Shown: in pieces, positions 14,646 to 18,022 of the stretch
How the letters are laid out: each line of letters starts with the position of its first letter
Position numbering within the stretch: position 1 is the first letter of the stretch
Assembly: GCA_902805485.1 (NCBI GenBank)
Contig: CADCTM010000903.1
Span: 3,637 to 21,658 of the forward strand
Length of the DNA: 18,022 nt
From: an uncultured Coleofasciculus sp.
Lineage (GTDB): Bacteria; Cyanobacteriota; Cyanobacteriia; Cyanobacteriales; Coleofasciculaceae
Reading direction: 5' to 3'
Notes under the pieces: generated by a model
Database searches by the model: none
Seen by the model: only the letters and a program-made list of their open reading frames with translations
What the model was told of the DNA's origin: nothing
Position numbers and translations under genes: made by a program

Positions 14646-14674
14646 TCTATACAATTTCTCAGTCTACTTTACAA
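14646..14674 (-). promoter_or_regulatory. Possible promoter of the TauE/SafE gene
   Basis: On the minus strand, TTGTAA (14674-14669) and TATAGA (14651-14646) are 17 bases apart, each matching consensus at four of six positions. They lie about 60-90 bases upstream of the ATG at 14586. Confidence 0.35.
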
Positions 14675-14690
14675 AAGTTAAATTTTTGTA
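14670..14690. promoter_or_regulatory. Inverted repeat overlapping the TauE/SafE -35 box, possible operator
   Basis: TACAAAA (14670-14676) and TTTTGTA (14684-14690) form a perfect 7-bp inverted repeat with a 7-base spacer. It overlaps the candidate -35 element, where a repressor or activator dimer could bind. It is AT-rich, so chance is plausible. Confidence 0.3.
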
Positions 14691-14863
14691 GAGTAATGCA
14701 ATTTTTCTCAGGAGCGTTACAAGTCGCTTTGGTAGAGGTAGGTAGGTTAAGTCGATGAGGCTCAGGCGTCCACTTAAAGAGCCTTCTCAGTTAGAGCGTC
14801 TGGTTTTTTCTGAGCAATGCCGATGTTAGATGTAAACAAAAAATAATAAAATCTGTCAAATTT

Positions 14864-15385
14864 ATGAGCAAGCACTCAATACAGTCGAAAAGTTTCCTGG
14901 TGTTTTTCGGTATGGCAATGACACTGAGTGCTTGCAGCAATATAAGCGCTAATGTGGCGACACCAACGCCGAGACTAATAGCTGCTGCTAGTCCACAGCG
15001 TCAAACCTTAAAGGCGACTGAGGAGAGGAAACAAACTCGTCGGGAAGATTATAAAGCGATCGCCTTATCAAAACTTGGCAATGCTGGTAACTTAGTGGGT
15101 AGTGAGCCAAAAGCGATCGCCCTTCGGGTTTTCCGAAAGACTGAACCAGAGCGGGGCAAGTCAGAGGTAACGGTTGATTATAATTATCCAAAAGCCGTCG
15201 TCATCGTTACCCACATTGGTTTAGCCGATGATTCGCTCCGTGACATCAGGTATCGTGCTGAATTCGTTGCTACATCAAATACAGTCCCACCTGACCAGGT
15301 GTGGTCTTTGGTATGGGCTGGCTCCCAGTTCAAATGTCGAATAGGGCGTGGTCATCAAGATTGGTCAAGCGAACTATGTTCATAG
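14864..15385 (+). CDS. Small predicted lipoprotein of unknown function
   Basis: A 173-residue exported protein. The N-terminus MSKHSIQSKSFLVFFGMAMT followed by LSAC is a lipoprotein signal, giving acylated C24 as the mature N-terminus. A Ser/Thr/Pro/Ala-rich linker (25-55) precedes a basic helical segment (TEERKQTRREDYK) and a likely beta-rich domain (about 95-160, SEVTVDYNYPKAVVIVTHIGLADDS and IRYRAEFV). Two further cysteines near the C-terminus (CRIG and ELCS) could form a disulfide. I do not recognise the family. Two HIP1 octamers 57 bases apart both encode KAIAL. It is monocistronic and converges on the YlqD gene across a fold-back element. Confidence 0.82.
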   Translation: MSKHSIQSKSFLVFFGMAMTLSACSNISANVATPTPRLIAAASPQRQTLKATEERKQTRREDYKAIALSKLGNAGNLVGSEPKAIALRVFRKTEPERGKSEVTVDYNYPKAVVIVTHIGLADDSLRDIRYRAEFVATSNTVPPDQVWSLVWAGSQFKCRIGRGHQDWSSELCS

Positions 15386-15393
15386 TCAGGAAC

Positions 15394-15612
15394 TAGGGTG
15401 TGTTTTTAAACTATATTGGCTGGGTTTCTGTCGGTGGATATCCCCCTAAATCTCCGAACTTCGTCCCGTTGCGCTAACACTCTTTGCTAGGGCTTATTAA
15501 AGAGGGACTAAGCTTAATTATTAATTCCCCCTTTTTGGTTAGGGCTTAGGGGGATATCCGGATTTTAAAACACAGCCTGTGGGGGGATTTCCAGGTTTAA
15601 AAACACACCCTA
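15394..15612. mobile_element. 219-bp fold-back element, MITE-like
   Basis: The ends are perfect 18-bp inverted repeats: TAGGGTGTGTTTTTAAAC (15394-15411) and its complement at 15595-15612. Inside is a second perfect 14-bp inverted pair, GGATATCCCCCTAA (15436-15449) and TTAGGGGGATATCC (15546-15559). The right side contains two imperfect 29-base direct repeats starting at 15549 and 15582 (GGGGGATATCCGGATTTT and GGGGGATTTCCAGGTTTA). No coding capacity is visible. Both ends read TA outward, consistent with the TA target of IS630/Tc1-like elements, but this is inference. It lies between convergent genes, ending four bases before the YlqD stop, so it may also act as a terminator. Confidence 0.65.
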
Positions 15613-15616
15613 AGTT

Positions 15617-16066
15617 TTAAATATCGCCGCGAATTTCTTCGACAATTCCATCACGCAGTAGAATTTCTACATTCATTTTTCTGACTAAGTTATCACCTGG
15701 TTCAATCTGGAAAAAGCTTTCCATCTGCCCTTGATTAACCTCCTGATCAAGTTCCAGCATCTGCACTTGTTGAAGTTGCTGTAACTGCTGATTTTTCTGC
15801 TCTAACAGCTCACTTTTCTTCTGATTGACCTGAACTTGAATACTTTCAATTTGTTGTGCTACTTGCGGTCCCAGCGGTTGTAAACTTTGCTTTTGAATTT
15901 CCGAGATTGCCCGCTGCCCTTGCATATCGAGCTGTTGTAGCTGAGTATCAATTAAATTAATTTGCTCCTGAAGTTGTTGCTGAACCTCTTCTTTCCATCG
16001 GGGCGTCACGATCGCTTTAACATTAATCGGTCGCTTCAGGAGTAGGTTGGATTTAGATTCGTCCAT
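15617..16066 (-). CDS. YlqD-family coiled-coil protein
   Basis: A 149-residue protein I assign to the YlqD family, of unknown function. Residues 1-23 (LLLKRPINVKAIVTPRWKEE) begin with a short beta strand typical of the family. Residues about 24-115 are a glutamine-rich coiled coil (QQQLQEQINLIDTQLQQLD, IQVQVNQKKSELLEQKNQQ and so on). The C-terminus returns to strands (FFQIEPGDNLVRKMNVEILLRDGIVEEI), so the two ends probably pack together at the tip of a hairpin coiled coil. It has no signal or membrane segment. It lies 137 bases downstream of the acyl-activating enzyme gene on the same strand and could be its distal partner in one transcript. The stop codon is four bases from the MITE-like element. 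Confidence 0.85.
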   Translation of the reverse strand: MDESKSNLLLKRPINVKAIVTPRWKEEVQQQLQEQINLIDTQLQQLDMQGQRAISEIQKQSLQPLGPQVAQQIESIQVQVNQKKSELLEQKNQQLQQLQQVQMLELDQEVNQGQMESFFQIEPGDNLVRKMNVEILLRDGIVEEIRGDI

Positions 16067-16203
16067 ATCGGTTGCGCTAGATAGATTTGAAGGTGTAAAA
16101 GTTCAAAAGTTCGGACAAGCCGTAGAAGAACTCAAAAAGTAGGTAGAGAAGGTTTTTGCAACGTGCCAATCACTTTCTCATTCTTTAACGTTTTCACCCA
16201 GAA

Positions 16204-18022
16204 TCAGGTAAACATCCCGTTAATAATATCGCGATAGCGTTCCGTAACAACGGGTTTGCGGATTTTCAGCGTTTGAGTCATCATGCCATTTTCAACAGAA
16301 AACGGGTCAAGAATTAGCTTAAACGGACCAATTCGGTCATCAGGGCGATAGCCTGGTCGATCTTGAACTTCTCGGCTCAATTCAGCACGGAATAAAGTCT
16401 GAATCTCTTTCCCATCAAGGTCAATTTCTTTTCCCGAATGGGACGCTGTAGCTTCAGATTCATTGGGTAGACGCAGGTGAAGATTTTGAGAAGCAGCCCA
16501 GGTTTGAAGGGCTTCGAGATTAGGGACAATTAACGCTCCAAGCGATCGCTGATCTTGCCCCACTAACATAATCTGGTCAATATAAGGACTCCGTAGACAA
16601 GCATCCTCAATCGGTTGCGGCTCAATATTCTCTCCATTCGTCAAAACAATCGTATCCTTTGCCCGTCCCGTCAGCACCAAATCATGATCGGCAGTCACCC
16701 AACCCAAATCACCGCTATCAAACCACCCCTGAGAATCGATCGCTTTTGCCGTCGCTTCCGGATTTTTATAATAACCTTTCATCACCTGGGGACCTCGGAG
16801 GAGAACAAGTCCACGTTGTCCCACAGGCAAGGGTTGACGAGTTTCAGGGTCTACAATTTTATTTTCTGTCTCAGGCATGGGTAGTCCCGCTGAACCCCGG
16901 AGGTTATGCCAGGGACGCCGGACATTAGTAATCGGTGCCGTTTCTGTCAAACCATAGCCCACCAGCACCTCAACACCGACAATTTCAAAGAAATTTTCCA
17001 AATGTTTTGCTAGGGAACCGCCGCCACTGATCACTTGCCGGATTTGCCCCCCAGTTGCCTCCCGGACTTTTTGATAAACCAATTTATCAGCGAGTTTATG
17101 AACAGGCAAAAGTGCTGCCGCTTGAATTTTAGCCTTTAGACGTTCAAGGTTGGAAGCATTGAGGTTGTCTAAGCTCAACCCTTGCGCTACCCGTCGCGCC
17201 TCAAGATAGCGTTGACTAAGGGCGAGCAAGTTTTTCACTAGTTGCTGCTTACTTGCCGGTTGTTCACGAAACTGCTTTTGGACTCCCTCATAAATTGACT
17301 CCCACAAACGCGGTACACCGACCATCAGATGGGGTTTAAAATCTTTTAGATCTTTTTTGACATTTCTTAGATTTGTGTAAATCTGGGTGCAACCTTGGGA
17401 AAGAAGGTAATACTCAACCGAGCGCTCGTAGGCGTGCCAGGAGGGCAAGATAGAAAGAACACGAGTACCCGGAGGCGGCGGAATAACAGCCCCGCAGGTT
17501 CTGACTTGATGCAGCAGGTTGCCATGAGTCAACATCACACCTTTGGGTTTGCCGCCTGTACCGGAGGTATACATTAAGGTTGCCAGGGTTTCCCGGTTGT
17601 GGGTGATGGGTTGTAGGGAAGAATTTGACCCAACTGCCATTAACTGAGAAAAGTTTAGAACTTTAAGCGCGTCCTCTTGTGGTTCTTCATCGGACAATAA
17701 GACAACTAACTGGATAGGTAAGGAATCAAGGCGATTGCGTAATTTGGCGAGTGTCTTCAGATCTTCTACCACCAAAGCGATGCAGCCGCTTTCTTCTAGA
17801 ATAAACAGCAGTTCTTCCCGTTCCGCTTGAGAGCTACGCACGACATTTGCTGCCCCGGCGGTCATAATACCTTGGTCGGCAATCATCCAGCGGGGGCTAT
17901 TATCGGCAACAAGGGCGACACGGGAGGGAATGCCGTCACTGTCTAATTGGGGTGTTATTCCTAATGCTTGGAGTCCGGCGCCAAATTGTCGAATCTGCTG
18001 ATATAGCTGGGCATAGGTAAGA
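16204..18022 (-). CDS. aas: AMP-forming acyl-ACP/acyl-CoA synthetase (5' end off window)
   Basis: Adenylate-forming ligase that activates free fatty acids with ATP and passes them to ACP or CoA. Cyanobacteria typically carry one such enzyme (slr1609-type acyl-ACP synthetase) that recycles fatty acids; that identity is inferred. The frame is open to the right edge (LTYAQLYQQIRQFGAGLQAL and ADNSPRWMIADQG precede the internal Met at 17886), so about 606 codons are visible and the true N-terminus is missing. Visible motifs: the phosphate-binding loop MYTSGTGGKPKGVMLTH, YGLTETAP, the linker/hinge DSGDLG, and TGRAKDTIVLTNGENIEP with the C-terminal-domain residues following. The loop after the LTGRAKD motif includes HSGKEIDLDGKEI, an extended insertion. 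All active-site motifs are intact. Confidence 0.92.
   Translation of the reverse strand, partial: LTYAQLYQQIRQFGAGLQALGITPQLDSDGIPSRVALVADNSPRWMIADQGIMTAGAANVVRSSQAEREELLFILEESGCIALVVEDLKTLAKLRNRLDSLPIQLVVLLSDEEPQEDALKVLNFSQLMAVGSNSSLQPITHNRETLATLMYTSGTGGKPKGVMLTHGNLLHQVRTCGAVIPPPPGTRVLSILPSWHAYERSVEYYLLSQGCTQIYTNLRNVKKDLKDFKPHLMVGVPRLWESIYEGVQKQFREQPASKQQLVKNLLALSQRYLEARRVAQGLSLDNLNASNLERLKAKIQAAALLPVHKLADKLVYQKVREATGGQIRQVISGGGSLAKHLENFFEIVGVEVLVGYGLTETAPITNVRRPWHNLRGSAGLPMPETENKIVDPETRQPLPVGQRGLVLLRGPQVMKGYYKNPEATAKAIDSQGWFDSGDLGWVTADHDLVLTGRAKDTIVLTNGENIEPQPIEDACLRSPYIDQIMLVGQDQRSLGALIVPNLEALQTWAASQNLHLRLPNESEATASHSGKEIDLDGKEIQTLFRAELSREVQDRPGYRPDDRIGPFKLILDPFSVENGMMTQTLKIRKPVVTERYRDIINGMFT

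Noticed and set aside
1..18022. CRISPR array, tRNA/rRNA genes, toxin-antitoxin or defence cluster
   Set aside because: No regularly spaced direct repeats of CRISPR length, no T-arm/anticodon patterns and no defence or toxin families were found. The genes are housekeeping or isolated hypotheticals.

Overview
The window comes from a cyanobacterial chromosome. The octamer GCGATCGC (HIP1) occurs at least 17 times by my reading, against well under one expected by chance. Several genes belong to families largely confined to cyanobacteria and plastids: a CCB2/CCB4-type cytochrome b6f assembly factor, a DUF3611 (TIC21/PIC1-like) membrane protein, a DUF3155 protein, a plastid-type ribosomal protein S14 and a single-lipoyl pyruvate dehydrogenase E2. 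The dispersed heptamer and palindromic repeats suggest a repeat-rich, probably filamentous species. I cannot name it.

Layout. 1-1472 (-) is a GAF-type sensor histidine kinase, possibly Hik2/CSK-like, running off the left edge. It carries an in-frame repeat-like insertion in its ATPase domain. 1901-2218 (+) is a DUF3155 protein with a good promoter, a strong Shine-Dalgarno sequence and a TTG start. It converges, across a strong hairpin, on a minus-strand block: the CCB assembly factor, a PadR-type regulator and an exported NTF2-like protein, with long non-coding gaps around the last two. 4974-9381 (+) is a housekeeping run: DUF3611 protein, serS, rseP, nth, rpsN. 9427-12143 alternates strands: unknown protein (-), aat (+), unknown protein (-), short-chain dehydrogenase (+). 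12257-14586 (-) holds pyruvate dehydrogenase E2 and a TauE/SafE permease. 14864-15385 (+) is a small lipoprotein. It faces a YlqD-family coiled-coil protein (-) across a 219-bp fold-back, MITE-like element. The right edge is a partial acyl-ACP/acyl-CoA synthetase (-).

The genes are mostly independent housekeeping functions: translation, base-excision repair, intramembrane proteolysis, N-end-rule tagging, acetyl-CoA production, fatty-acid activation, and b6f or envelope biogenesis. I found no CRISPR array, tRNA or rRNA gene, transposase, phage gene or defence island, and I cannot defend a claim of a new multi-gene system. The most interesting content is repeat biology: a repeat-like peptide inside a conserved kinase, heptamer repeats that overlap start and stop codons, and palindromes at nearly every convergent gene junction.
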